Positions 8,946 to 17,097 of a stretch of DNA of 60,501 nucleotides are shown piece by piece. This DNA comes from Puniceicoccales bacterium. Its GTDB lineage: Bacteria > Verrucomicrobiota > Verrucomicrobiia > Opitutales > JAIRKQ01. The notes under the pieces were generated by a model that was not told the origin of the DNA, made no database searches, and saw only the letters and a program-made list of their open reading frames with translations. Positions within the stretch are counted from its first letter, which is position 1, and each line of letters begins with the position of its first letter. Where the stretch lies: NCBI GenBank assembly GCA_031279395.1, contig JAITIO010000009.1:1-60501 (forward strand), read 5' to 3'. The position numbers and the translations under genes are program-made.

Positions 8946-9719
8946 TTAAATTTTTTCATCTTCGACACCAGTGATAGCATAATGCATTGCCGCCTTCGCT
9001 TCAAGAAAAGACCGGCCGAACATTTTTTCACATATACCTTTTATATTCTCACTCTCTTCTTCTGAACACTTTATTTCGTTATTCAAACAAAATTGGTTAA
9101 TAGCCAAAAATTTCCCATATTTCCCAGTGGAATTTTTTACATCGATTTCATTTTTTGATACCTCCTCCCATGCTTCATTCAGACACGGGATAAGCAAATT
9201 CTTGATAAAGAAATCCCTTCGTGCCTCTGGATCTACGGCCAATAGGTCATAAACCGCTGAGAGGATCTGTGGAAGCTCACTGCTATTGCAGCTCTTTATG
9301 ACAGTTGCTAAGGCTTTTTGGAACTTTTGATCTTCAGTTATTGCTGTTTTGATTCTAAATTGTTGTATGGCAACATCATACTCTGGCCCACCGGATTTGC
9401 TGTTCAGCCACATCGCGAATTTTCTAATGGGGCTGGGGTCAAATCTACCACCTTCAAAGTCATTAACAAAAGCTTGCACTTCTAAGGTTTCCACATTAAA
9501 ATTAGCACAAATGCGCTCATCCAAGCCAAGCTTATCTTTCAACGCCTTCTGATGTGTGCCTAATTGCAGCCGTGAATTTGATTTCGGACTGCCTGATACC
9601 GAATTAACTTTATGCTCCCCAACGGGCCTGGTTTGCTCTGGTATCTTTTGTGCTTCCGAATTTGAAGATGAAGTATCTGAGACTAGAAATTCACTCATAC
9701 TGGAAAAAGTATATGGCAA
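8946..9719 (-). CDS. Hypothetical soluble protein with Ser-rich N-terminus
   Basis: This is a 257-residue protein (250 if the second ATG, at 9698, is used: MSEFLVSDTSSSNSEAQ). The first ~50 residues are rich in Ser, Thr and Gln and look disordered. The rest is predominantly helical by composition, with no membrane segment, signal peptide or catalytic motif that I recognise. Such N-termini are common in type III substrates, and sctD lies 2.4 kb away, but that is only suggestive. It is isolated, with long non-coding DNA on both sides. Confidence 0.65.
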   Translation of the reverse strand: MPYTFSSMSEFLVSDTSSSNSEAQKIPEQTRPVGEHKVNSVSGSPKSNSRLQLGTHQKALKDKLGLDERICANFNVETLEVQAFVNDFEGGRFDPSPIRKFAMWLNSKSGGPEYDVAIQQFRIKTAITEDQKFQKALATVIKSCNSSELPQILSAVYDLLAVDPEARRDFFIKNLLIPCLNEAWEEVSKNEIDVKNSTGKYGKFLAINQFCLNNEIKCSEEESENIKGICEKMFGRSFLEAKAAMHYAITGVEDEKI

Positions 9720-9776
9720 AATATTCAGATGTCAAGGTGAATAGTTGGACAAAATTTTAGGATTTACGTGGAAATT

Positions 9777-10168
9777 TTAAAATTTTACCAATATGATAAT
9801 TCCGATCGCAAGCATTAAAAAACACATGATTGGGAACCTAAGGGGTGGTTCGATATCAAAGCCACGCATAGAATCTTTGAAAATTTTATACTTTTTTGAT
9901 CTTTGCCATTACTACGCTCTCCACAATTACCACCGGAATTAATAACAGAATGAGGAACGGTTCGATTATCCATATCATCGGTATGCCGATATTCTCGGAA
10001 GTCGGTGATATAAAAAGTCCCAAAGAGGTGACATGGTTCCAATTTTGACAAAATTTTCAATAAAGCCAAGCACAATGGCATCGGAGTATAAATTTTCTCG
10101 GAAAATAAGCAAACAATCTCCCCTTTCTCATCCGCCACAAGCGTTGTACCCACACACTTTCTCTTCAA
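9777..10168 (-). pseudogene. Possible decayed membrane-protein gene, read in three frames
   Basis: A 117-residue frame starts at 10168 (MKRKCVGTTLVADEKGE...) but loses protein character after TFYITDF. A second frame then reads a strongly hydrophobic segment (MIWIIEPFLILLLIPVVIVE) that ends at a TAA after an A6 run. Dropping one A continues into a third frame (KIFKDSMRGFDIEPPLRFP, then IMCFLMLAIGIIILVKF) that stops at 9777-9779. Two hydrophobic segments in successive frames suggest a gene broken by at least two indels. I cannot name the family. The reconstruction could be chance in AT-rich DNA. Confidence 0.3.
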
Positions 10169-10200
10169 TCTAAATCGTCTGCTCTTTCCTCCTTTATTTG

Positions 10201-10219
10201 AATTTATGAGTCCTGAGCC
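10201..10219 (-). repeat. 19-bp exact repeat, copy 1
   Basis: AATTTATGAGTCCTGAGCC here is identical to 25645-25663. Both lie shortly downstream of minus-strand genes (clpX and the calcium antiporter). Function is unknown; they may be remnants of a dispersed element. Confidence 0.6.
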
Positions 10220-10310
10220 TGGGATTTTTTTACTTCTTTTTCTGTTAGATTATGTGCTTCATTTCATCGAAAGTGGGACAAAAGATAAAAGCTTTTGCCG
10301 CATTAAAGGA

Positions 10311-11660
10311 CTACTCTTTCGTTACAAATGTGGGTTCGCATTTTTTATTGAAAACATCCTTTGAGATTATCACTTCGGAAATTTTGTCATTTTGGGGAAC
10401 CTTGTACATAATATCAAGCATCATGTTTTCTAGAAGTGAACGCAGTGCTCGAGCCCCCGTTTTCATTTTAACAGCCTGCTTAGCGATTTCGGGGATCACA
10501 TCGTCAACAATTGTCAGGCGAACGCCATCCAACGCTAATAATTTTTTATACTGCTTTATGAGTGCATTTTTTGTGCTCAAAAGAATGCGGCATAGATCTT
10601 CTTCCGTTAGTTCATCAAGTACCGATATGGCCGGCAACCTGCCGATGAATTCAGGGATAAGTCCAAATTTTACTAAATCTTCCGGCTGGACATTTTTTGT
10701 CATCTCTTCGGCCTTTTCGGGCTCATTCTTACTTGGCAATACCTTGAATCCCAAAACGGTCTTACCGATTCGCTCCTTGATAATTTTGTCCAGGTCCGCA
10801 AATGCTCCTCCGCAGATAAACAGAATGTTTCTCGTGTTTACCATTATGTATTCTTGTTCGGGATGTTTGCGCCCTCCCTTTGGGGGTACATTGCAAGTTG
10901 TTCCTTCAAGAATTTTCAACAGAGCTTGCTGGACACCTTCTCCGGAGACATCCCGGGATATGGACACATTTTCCGTTTTGCGGCTGATTTTATCAATTTC
11001 GTCGATGTATATGATTCCACACTCGGCCTTTTTCAGGTTGTAATCCGCTGCCTGTAAAAGGCGCAGCACAATATTTTCAACATCCTCTCCCACATACCCA
11101 GCCTCCGTCAATGTGGTAGCATCGGCTATGGCAAATGGTACATCCAGTGCTTTGGCCAATATTTTCGCCAACAAAGTTTTTCCGCAACCGGTGGGACCAA
11201 TTAGCAAAATGTTGCTTTTTTCAATTTCGACATCCTTCAAATCTTCAGCGATTTCTTCATTTTGTGGTATGTTGTCTTGAGTAAAAATACCATCACAGAG
11301 CAATCTTTTATAGTGATTATATACCGCAACGGATAATGTCTTTTTGGCGTGGTCCTGCCCAACGACGTTTTCATTCAAAACTTCCATTAGTCTCGGAGGA
11401 GAAACCATGTTAAAATTGAATAGCCTATCTTCCTGTACCACAACAGATAAATTGCCATCTTCGCTCTGCCCATTGAAATTTTGAGGGTCTGGTTTGGAAG
11501 AAGCATCGGTTGCCGTAGACGGAAAAAAACCTTTACCAAGTGCCTGGGCACATTTGGCAACGCAACCACTGCATATGAATATTCCGTTGGGGCCCGCGAT
11601 CAATTTTTCTACTTCCATTTGAGATCTTCCACAAAACGAACATTTGATCAAATTTGACAT
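10311..11660 (-). CDS. clpX: ATP-dependent Clp protease ATP-binding subunit ClpX
   Basis: ClpX is the AAA+ unfoldase that feeds substrates to ClpP. The protein has the N-terminal zinc-binding domain (CSFCG...CSGC), Walker A GPTGCGKT, the GYVG pore loop, Walker B IIYIDEIDKI and the C-terminal sensor-2 region (MKTGARALRSLLENMMLD). The start at 11660 (MSNLIKCSFCG, after an AGGTAGGG-like SD) gives 449 residues; an upstream ATG at 11681 would add seven atypical residues. clpX is not beside clpP or tig as in many bacteria: tig is 10 kb away and clpP is not in the window. Confidence 0.96.
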   Translation of the reverse strand: MSNLIKCSFCGRSQMEVEKLIAGPNGIFICSGCVAKCAQALGKGFFPSTATDASSKPDPQNFNGQSEDGNLSVVVQEDRLFNFNMVSPPRLMEVLNENVVGQDHAKKTLSVAVYNHYKRLLCDGIFTQDNIPQNEEIAEDLKDVEIEKSNILLIGPTGCGKTLLAKILAKALDVPFAIADATTLTEAGYVGEDVENIVLRLLQAADYNLKKAECGIIYIDEIDKISRKTENVSISRDVSGEGVQQALLKILEGTTCNVPPKGGRKHPEQEYIMVNTRNILFICGGAFADLDKIIKERIGKTVLGFKVLPSKNEPEKAEEMTKNVQPEDLVKFGLIPEFIGRLPAISVLDELTEEDLCRILLSTKNALIKQYKKLLALDGVRLTIVDDVIPEIAKQAVKMKTGARALRSLLENMMLDIMYKVPQNDKISEVIISKDVFNKKCEPTFVTKE

Positions 11661-11846
11661 AACCCTACCTAGGGCATTCAAATTTGATAAATCCCCATGT
11701 CAAATCTATCCGGAATAAATTTTAATAATTGAATCAAGTGCTGTGCAGCATATGTTAACCCCCAAAAAACAAATGACAAATGACGCTGACATCATACACT
11801 ATCGAAATCAAAACTTCAATTGGAAAGCCAAACTGCTAACACAAGT

Positions 11847-12074
11847 TTAAAACTTTTCTATGGTACATCTTGCTTGTTGTAATGCCGTTTTAACCATATT
11901 CAATCGGTTAAACACGGCATTGTCATCGTTGGCATCATGAATCATCACATTGACCTCCGACTCATATTGCAAAAGCTTATTTATTAATTCTTTACGGTAA
12001 AACCCAGATTTATCCTCCAGAAGATTTTTTTCCATGTCCACAAAAATTGGACGTTCTCTTTTTCCTGAATCCAT
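11847..12074 (-). CDS. Small helical protein, candidate type III secretion SctE-like co-chaperone
   Basis: This 75-residue protein is probably all helical and charged, and it begins 3 bp after the stop of the sctD-like gene, so it is almost certainly co-translated with it. Its size and its downstream position match the small YscE/CdsE-type proteins that follow the ring protein in other systems and guard the needle subunit. The sequence identity of such proteins is too low to confirm by eye. No needle gene follows within the window. Confidence 0.45.
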   Translation of the reverse strand: MDSGKRERPIFVDMEKNLLEDKSGFYRKELINKLLQYESEVNVMIHDANDDNAVFNRLNMVKTALQQARCTIEKF

Positions 12075-12077
12075 TGA

Positions 12078-13421
12078 TTATAACTCTCCGATTTTAAGGA
12101 TAATCGTTTGATTTCCTTTTGTCAATACGATGTTTTCAGGAGTTATATCTTTTATCGAATAGCCATTCGAAAGCGTTGCACCAACCATATACTTTGTCCC
12201 ATCCTTGAAGCCTATCCAATTTAACCCCGTGTCACTGATAGAAACACTGTTGACTTCGCTTCCAAAATATTGCTGTTTAATAACTTCCGGGTCACTTATT
12301 TTTACAAAATTTTTTACTAAAATGTCTTTGCCAAATGTCTTTTCTATTTGCAACTTTGCCAGCCGCCAATTTTCTTCTTCATCGGTGGATACCAACCCTC
12401 CAATGGCTATGCCATCAACCTGGGGAACAATACCAACTTTCCCAGTCAGTTTATATTTTGCAATTATTGGCCTTGCCAGATTAAATGCCTTTGTCGGGAG
12501 AATCACTTCATCCTGCAAGTCAACTATTCCCATAACATCTTCGACTATTCGCTTGCGAACCTTGCCCCATTTATCTTTGTCATAGGCGTAGCCTGTTATT
12601 AGGAAAACCCCATTGGAAATGGATTGTACCTTTGGATGCGATTCAACATTGGACAACAAAGCGTTAATTTCCGATAGAATTTTTTCTTCACTGTAGATTT
12701 TATATTTAATGGTAGGAAAGATAGACCTCAGTTTGGTGCGCAAATTCGATAATTCTTCATTGGATAGAGTATACCCTGAGGCAACAAACCCCATTTGGGT
12801 TTTGCTGATGGTCACATCACCAGCCAATCCTTGTTCAGTAACCGCGTTTTGAAGAAGGGCAAATACATTTGGACTTTCGGAAACTTTGGCAGGGTCTGAA
12901 AACATGGAAACGAAAAATAGAAGAGAAGCGGCAAATCCAAATATTATCAAGGTAATTCCACCATATAACCACGACCGCTTATTCTTAATTTTGTTGATTG
13001 TTGTTACACTTGCAGAGATTTTATCATCAACGACGACTTCCTGTTGTTCCTCGTGAGCAGCATCTTCTTCTCCGAGTTGGGGAGCATCTGCCGCCGATAT
13101 AGCTGGCCATGTTTGATTGGCAGGCCCAATGACAATGTGGGTTGAACCGATTGTGATAAACTGAAATTCTTCAATTGTAATCGTTTCATCTTTGACCAAT
13201 TTGCCGTCGACAAACACTTTACTATTCAGTGGTTTAAGCTTAATACCTTCCGTAGAAAAAGTGATTTCCATATGTCTTGGCTCGATAAACGAATCCGATA
13301 ACACAACATCGCTGCTATTACTACTTCCCACCACCACTGTTTCGTATCCGAAAACGGTTTCAGCACCCTGGTGGTTTCCCGAAAGGATTTTTAACAAAAA
13401 TTCAGAGTCTTTTTCCTTCAT
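12078..13421 (-). CDS. sctD: Type III secretion inner-membrane ring protein, SctD/YscD family
   Basis: The 447-residue protein has an N-terminal FHA domain (about 20-100, with VGSSNSSDVVLSD and IEPRHMEI), one transmembrane segment (about 151-174) and a long periplasmic part (about 180-447) of repeated small alpha/beta modules. FHA-TM-periplasmic ring modules is the SctD plan, close in layout to chlamydial CdsD, though without the long extra N-terminal region of CdsD. SctD forms the outer ring of the export base and contacts the secretin, which fits the SctC gene at 19112. An unrelated FHA membrane protein is the main alternative. Confidence 0.75.
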   Translation of the reverse strand: MKEKDSEFLLKILSGNHQGAETVFGYETVVVGSSNSSDVVLSDSFIEPRHMEITFSTEGIKLKPLNSKVFVDGKLVKDETITIEEFQFITIGSTHIVIGPANQTWPAISAADAPQLGEEDAAHEEQQEVVVDDKISASVTTINKIKNKRSWLYGGITLIIFGFAASLLFFVSMFSDPAKVSESPNVFALLQNAVTEQGLAGDVTISKTQMGFVASGYTLSNEELSNLRTKLRSIFPTIKYKIYSEEKILSEINALLSNVESHPKVQSISNGVFLITGYAYDKDKWGKVRKRIVEDVMGIVDLQDEVILPTKAFNLARPIIAKYKLTGKVGIVPQVDGIAIGGLVSTDEEENWRLAKLQIEKTFGKDILVKNFVKISDPEVIKQQYFGSEVNSVSISDTGLNWIGFKDGTKYMVGATLSNGYSIKDITPENIVLTKGNQTIILKIGEL

Positions 13422-13487
13422 TACGAGCCGTTTATATATTGTTTTGTTTAAAAAAAATCAAACCTTATCCTCAGTGTTCCTCATTGT

Positions 13488-13862
13488 TTAAAAAGTTGGG
13501 CAAACTTCGTTATTTTTGCTGCTTGCGGTGTAATTTTCACCCGTTGACCAAATTTCATCATTTATCAGTACTTTGAATTCCAAATTTGTTTTGGATGACA
13601 CATCTTTAAATTCCCACTGCCAGCAGTCATCATTCGTACATTTCATTTCTATTCCTTTGTCCCAGGATAATCCGCAACCATCCCCACGAATATATAAACG
13701 ATTGCCAAAACCAATATTAGCCCTAGCAACAACTAATAGTGTTTTACTATTTTGCTTAGAAATACCAACAGCTGGCCTTTTTACCGTATCCGGCCTGGAT
13801 GTATTTACATTCGTTTCCTTTTTTGTAACAAACTTTCCGCTATCTGTTTTTGATGCATGCAT
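13488..13862 (-). CDS. CBM20-like (starch-binding-fold) domain protein
   Basis: The 124-residue protein has a basic, Thr/Ser-rich N-terminal ~40 residues and then a compact beta domain. VVARANIGFGNRLYIRGDG, GLSWDKGIEM, WQWEF and LEFKVLINDEIWSTG follow the strand pattern of CBM20-type modules, in which Trp residues stack on glucans. No catalytic domain is attached and no signal peptide is visible, so it probably works in the cytoplasm or is exported by a non-Sec route. It lies 66 bp upstream of sctD on the same strand. Confidence 0.6.
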   Translation of the reverse strand: MHASKTDSGKFVTKKETNVNTSRPDTVKRPAVGISKQNSKTLLVVARANIGFGNRLYIRGDGCGLSWDKGIEMKCTNDDCWQWEFKDVSSKTNLEFKVLINDEIWSTGENYTASSKNNEVCPTF

Positions 13863-14036
13863 CGAATTATCCCCACTTTTCCTATTACAAACAACCTTTC
13901 CAGAGAAATTTTTTGTTTTTCATGAAAACATCATTCTTTATCCTAACATTTTTTAAGAAAAATAAAATGCTTTTTATTAAAAATTTTTAACCGTTGGCCT
14001 TGACAAATTTTATCGTTAAAACCATTGTGTAATCCC

Positions 14037-14231
14037 ATGAGACGTGTCGTGGAATTTATGGCTGGTATTTTACTCATGTTGACATCGGCTTGTAGCAGTG
14101 TCGATTCTTCAAGTGCGAAAAGTTCACAGTTGCCGTGGGCAAGGCCAACGACATGGGAGCAAAACCCTACGCTTCGTCTGGAAGATTTATCTTATTCTAG
14201 TGGTCATAAAAGCGGTCATAAGGCTAATTAG
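14037..14231 (+). CDS. Small lipoprotein
   Basis: The 64-residue protein has a basic start (MRRVVEF), a hydrophobic segment and a lipobox (LTSAC) with Cys at about 19, followed by a Ser-rich linker and SQLPWARPTTWE. It should be acylated and anchored in the outer or inner membrane; no enzymatic domain is possible at this size. The ATG at 14037 is preferred over the upstream TTG at 14025 because it gives a normal lipoprotein signal. TTGACA occurs at 14000-14005 upstream without a clear -10. rsmI follows 41 bp downstream. Confidence 0.75.
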   Translation: MRRVVEFMAGILLMLTSACSSVDSSSAKSSQLPWARPTTWEQNPTLRLEDLSYSSGHKSGHKAN

Positions 14232-14272
14232 GAATTAGAAATTTCGACCCACCACAGCCTGTCCTCACTAAA

Positions 14273-14962
14273 ATGTCAAAACTGGTAATAGTCCCAACAC
14301 CCATAGGGAATTTGGGTGATATTTCAGCTAGGTCCATTGATACACTGGCTAGGTGTGACGTTATTCTCTGTGAAGATACGCGGGTGTGTTCCAAACTGTT
14401 AAATCATTTGAAAATAGACAAAAAAATGCTTCTCTACCGTGACGATAACGAAGAAAAGCAGGTCCAAAAAATAATAGACCTAATAGGGGATGGGAATACC
14501 GTTTGTTTAACAAGTGATGCGGGGACTCCTGCGATAAGTGATCCAGGATATAGGATCGTAAATGCATGCCGTAGGCGCAAAATTCCAGTGGAGTCACTTC
14601 CGGGAGCCTGTGCACTTATTACTGCCTTAGCAGCGTCGGGATTACCGAGCGATGGGTTCCTATTCCTTGGATTTTTGCCGAGCAAAACATCTGCTCGGAC
14701 TAATGTGTTCAAAAAATATTCCGACTTCGACTATACTTTGATATTCTACGAATCCCGCCATAGGATTTTGAAATTTTTGAAAGAACTACAAAATGTAATG
14801 GGGGCGACCAGGGTAATCTGTGTGGCCAGGGAAATGACGAAATTACACGAGATATTTCATGTGGGCGAAGCTGGTCAGGTTTACGAAGAAATTGTAGGGA
14901 TGTCCACAAAAGGCGAGTATGTTATAATAGTGGCTCCCCAACGATTCAAATTTAGCCCGTAA
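14273..14962 (+). CDS. rsmI: 16S rRNA (cytidine-1402-2'-O)-methyltransferase RsmI
   Basis: RsmI methylates the 2'-OH of C1402 in the ribosomal P site using SAM. The 229-residue protein carries the family motifs PTPIGNLGDIS, EDTR, SDAGTPAISDPG and the PGACALITALAASGLP segment, followed by GFLP. It is slightly shorter than E. coli RsmI and lacks the extended C-terminal part. The gene lies between the small lipoprotein and nusB on the same strand, and all three may form one transcript. Confidence 0.96.
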   Translation: MSKLVIVPTPIGNLGDISARSIDTLARCDVILCEDTRVCSKLLNHLKIDKKMLLYRDDNEEKQVQKIIDLIGDGNTVCLTSDAGTPAISDPGYRIVNACRRRKIPVESLPGACALITALAASGLPSDGFLFLGFLPSKTSARTNVFKKYSDFDYTLIFYESRHRILKFLKELQNVMGATRVICVAREMTKLHEIFHVGEAGQVYEEIVGMSTKGEYVIIVAPQRFKFSP

Positions 14963-15009
14963 TCTTTCGACTTATAATTTTCTTGACCGTTGGTAGATAT
15001 GACATAGCA

Positions 15010-15483
15010 ATGACGATCATGTTTCCCGAAGATATGTCCCGCAGGCGGAAGAATAGAATTTTTGCTGTACAGTTCATGTATTCCTGGTCCATAAACAAAA
15101 ATAAAGAGCTTGTACAAATCGGTGACATCGTCGACGCTTTTATGGATTCTTATTTTCCCGAGGCAAACGACCAGTACAAATTTGGGAAAGAGCTTGCGGT
15201 GGGAGTTGTTGAAAACATTGATGTCATCGATGATCTGATAAAGAAACATGCCACCCATTGGTCTTTGGACAGAATAGCTATCGTCGATCTGGCTGTTTTA
15301 AGGGTCGCCATATATGAAATGCTATTTCGAGATGACATACCTCCCGTAGTTGCCATGAATGAGGCCATAGACATTGGGAAAATCCTATCGACGGAGGAGT
15401 CCGGAAGATTTTTGAATGGAGTTTTGGATGGTGTTAAAAAAAAGCTAACCCGTCCATTGCGGGAAACAGGAAGATATAGTTAA
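15010..15483 (+). CDS. nusB: Transcription antitermination factor NusB
   Basis: NusB binds boxA RNA with S10 in the rRNA antitermination complex. The protein matches the all-helical family: RRRKNRIFAVQFMYSW near the N-terminus, then WSLDRIAIVDLAVLRVAIYEM and AMNEAIDIGKILSTEESGRFLNGVLDGV at the C-terminus. The ATG at 15010 (MTIMFPEDMSRRR, 157 residues) is preferred over a TTG at 14983. It follows rsmI closely. Confidence 0.95.
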   Translation: MTIMFPEDMSRRRKNRIFAVQFMYSWSINKNKELVQIGDIVDAFMDSYFPEANDQYKFGKELAVGVVENIDVIDDLIKKHATHWSLDRIAIVDLAVLRVAIYEMLFRDDIPPVVAMNEAIDIGKILSTEESGRFLNGVLDGVKKKLTRPLRETGRYS

Positions 15484-15698
15484 TTTGATTGCCAAGGACA
15501 CAAAAGAAAGACATGGGAGAAAGGAAAATGTACTACGGCGAAGAATAGAGAGAAAGTAATAGGGTATGTCCAAAACCATAGGGCAAAATAAACAACGTCA
15601 ATATAGCAATGGGAACAATGTTTAGGCGGAAAAAATGCCAAAGGAAAAGTGGAATTTGGAGAGAGCCGTTAAAGGGAAGATCGAGAAAGTTGGATGTC

Positions 15699-15869
15699 TC
15701 AATGCGCCACATCATCCGCCACCTGTTGAGGATCACCTTTCCCGGTCGTCGGATGTTGCACGATATCGTACATTAATTCATAAACATTGTTAATGAATTC
15801 AACATCCTCTGATTTTTCAAGATTTTCAAGATATTCGCGTACAAAAGTTTTACTCAATGAAATTTTCAT
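15699..15869 (-). pseudogene. Truncated YoeB/Txe-family toxin remnant
   Basis: The 56-codon minus-strand ORF (MKISLSKTFVREYLENL...) contains INNVYELMYDIVQHP and TTGKGDPQQV. This matches the helix and HP..GKG.PE.L motif of YoeB-type RNA endonucleases, which usually have about 85 residues. It stops where the conserved SG.WSRRI...HRLVY catalytic half should begin, so no active toxin is expected. Its ATG overlaps the TGA of the preceding 30-codon ORF, the coupling typical of antitoxin-toxin pairs. Confidence 0.5.
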
Positions 15870-15958
15870 AATTTGTTCACATCTTTAGTCGTCGATTGAG
15901 ACATTTCAGCACAATTTTGCATGTCAGTTCTTTGTGTTGCAATTAAATTACTAGACAT
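15866..15958 (-). CDS. 30-codon ORF translationally coupled to the toxin remnant
   Basis: The ORF MSSNLIATQRTDMQNCAEMS... ends in TGA overlapping the ATG of the YoeB-like fragment (TTATGAAA). Its position is that of an antitoxin gene, but it is much shorter than YefM and shows no recognisable DNA-binding domain. It may be a remnant or a chance frame. Confidence 0.25.
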   Translation of the reverse strand: MSSNLIATQRTDMQNCAEMSQSTTKDVNKL

Positions 15959-16030
15959 AATATATATTATGCGAAAGATGAGGACAATTGCTTCCGATAC
16001 CAACCTACTGGGCGTTTGCTGTGAAATCTT

Positions 16031-16294
16031 CTAGTGTCGCAGCCGTTCTGGTTGTCGCCCATAGGTAGGGTGTGCTAGGATATCGACCCGCAGCTCGTCA
16101 ATTTTTTCCGCTATTACTAGGTTCGAGCTACAAAACTTTTTATATTCCCTATCGAATTTCTGGCATGGAGATCTGCTTATTATAGCGTTTATGTGTTCAA
16201 CATCGCCATTGATTCGAATTCCTTAGGCATCAAATTCTCGTTTGAATCCTCTTCCACAAATCATTTTTTCTAAAACACTCACGTAATCTCCCAT
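16031..16294 (-). pseudogene. Second YoeB-like toxin remnant with in-frame stop
   Basis: From the ATG at 16294 the frame reads MGDYVSVLEKMICGRGFKRE, meets TAA at 16223-16225, and continues in the same frame to TAG at 16031. The distal part includes KFDREYKKF, EKIDELRVDILAHPTYG and QPERLRH, the N-terminal half of a YoeB-like toxin. It resembles the neighbouring fragment (F.REY, EL..DI..HPT.G) and also ends just before the catalytic half. It is clearly non-functional. Confidence 0.45.
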
Positions 16295-16548
16295 ATCCTT
16301 GCCATTTTCGCCCCATAGTTATTGTACTCAAAAATGGCATTTGATGGGCTGTACATCCATCCTTGACTGCTATCTTTCTATATGCTTTTCTCGAGTGAGA
16401 TGATTATCTCATATTCCCTTTTATATGCTTTTGTCAAACAAAATAGCTATAAATGATCTCGACCACCATGACCCAATTATCTGAAAATTATTGATCTAAA
16501 ATCAAAAATTTTACTGACATGCTCCTTTCTCCTATTTAAAAGAAAAAC

Positions 16549-16797
16549 ATGACATTTACGAGCTTTTTTGTCGCGATAGCCCTCTTGGGGTCTTTTTATA
16601 ACGCTACATTTCGTATGAAATTGAGCTATACGCTTTGGTTGATTAGTAATATTTACCTTTGTATTCACAATTTTATCATCAAAGAATATTCCCAGGCATT
16701 TTTGTTTGGAGCATATTTGATCACAACGTTAGTAGGGATCAAAAACACATATAAAGATAAAGATTGGTTCGAGCCAAAGAAAAATTGGGAAAGATAA
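16549..16797 (+). CDS. Small three-segment membrane protein
   Basis: The 82-residue protein has three hydrophobic segments (about 3-19, 25-44, 48-65) and a charged C-terminal tail ending KDKDWFEPKKNWER. The features NATFRMKLSYTLWLISN and SQAFLFGAYLITTLVGI resemble small bacterial inner-membrane proteins found next to unrelated genes. I cannot assign a function. The ATG at 16549 has only a weak upstream purine run. Confidence 0.55.
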   Translation: MTFTSFFVAIALLGSFYNATFRMKLSYTLWLISNIYLCIHNFIIKEYSQAFLFGAYLITTLVGIKNTYKDKDWFEPKKNWER

Positions 16798-17097
16798 GTA
16801 CAAATATGGGAAATCGACAGTTGAGATAAAAAACATAAAATGGGAGAGGATAATATTCGTGGAAAATTTTCTGCGTAGATTAGGGAAAATGGTCGTAAAA
16901 ACTCTCCGTTTACCCCTGGTAGAATGTCATGAAATCCCTGCATTTACTTAGGTTAAACCATTTTTGATGGAGAATTAAATGTACCCAGATTAAATGATTG
17001 GCGATGAAATTTAACCGTTGTGTTCCCATGTGAATTTTATATTGGTCCCTTCGTGTTAAAAGCTAATAGTGTCGACGGTGATAAAAATGTGGATCGG
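16798..17097. other. Intergenic region before glycyl-tRNA synthetase
   Basis: I see no gene or clear promoter in these 300 bases. A GTG at 17020 is in frame with glyS and would add 26 residues not expected in the family, so I leave this stretch as leader DNA. Confidence 0.5.

Larger units (their letters stand above)
15484..16548. other. Long decayed intergenic region with toxin remnants
   Basis: This 1.06-kb stretch has no intact gene of normal size. On its minus strand I find two YoeB/RelE-like fragments (15699-15869 and 16031-16294) and a 30-codon ORF between them, listed separately. The parts 15484-15698 and 16300-16548 are AT-rich, full of stops, and show nothing I can identify. Confidence 0.6.
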
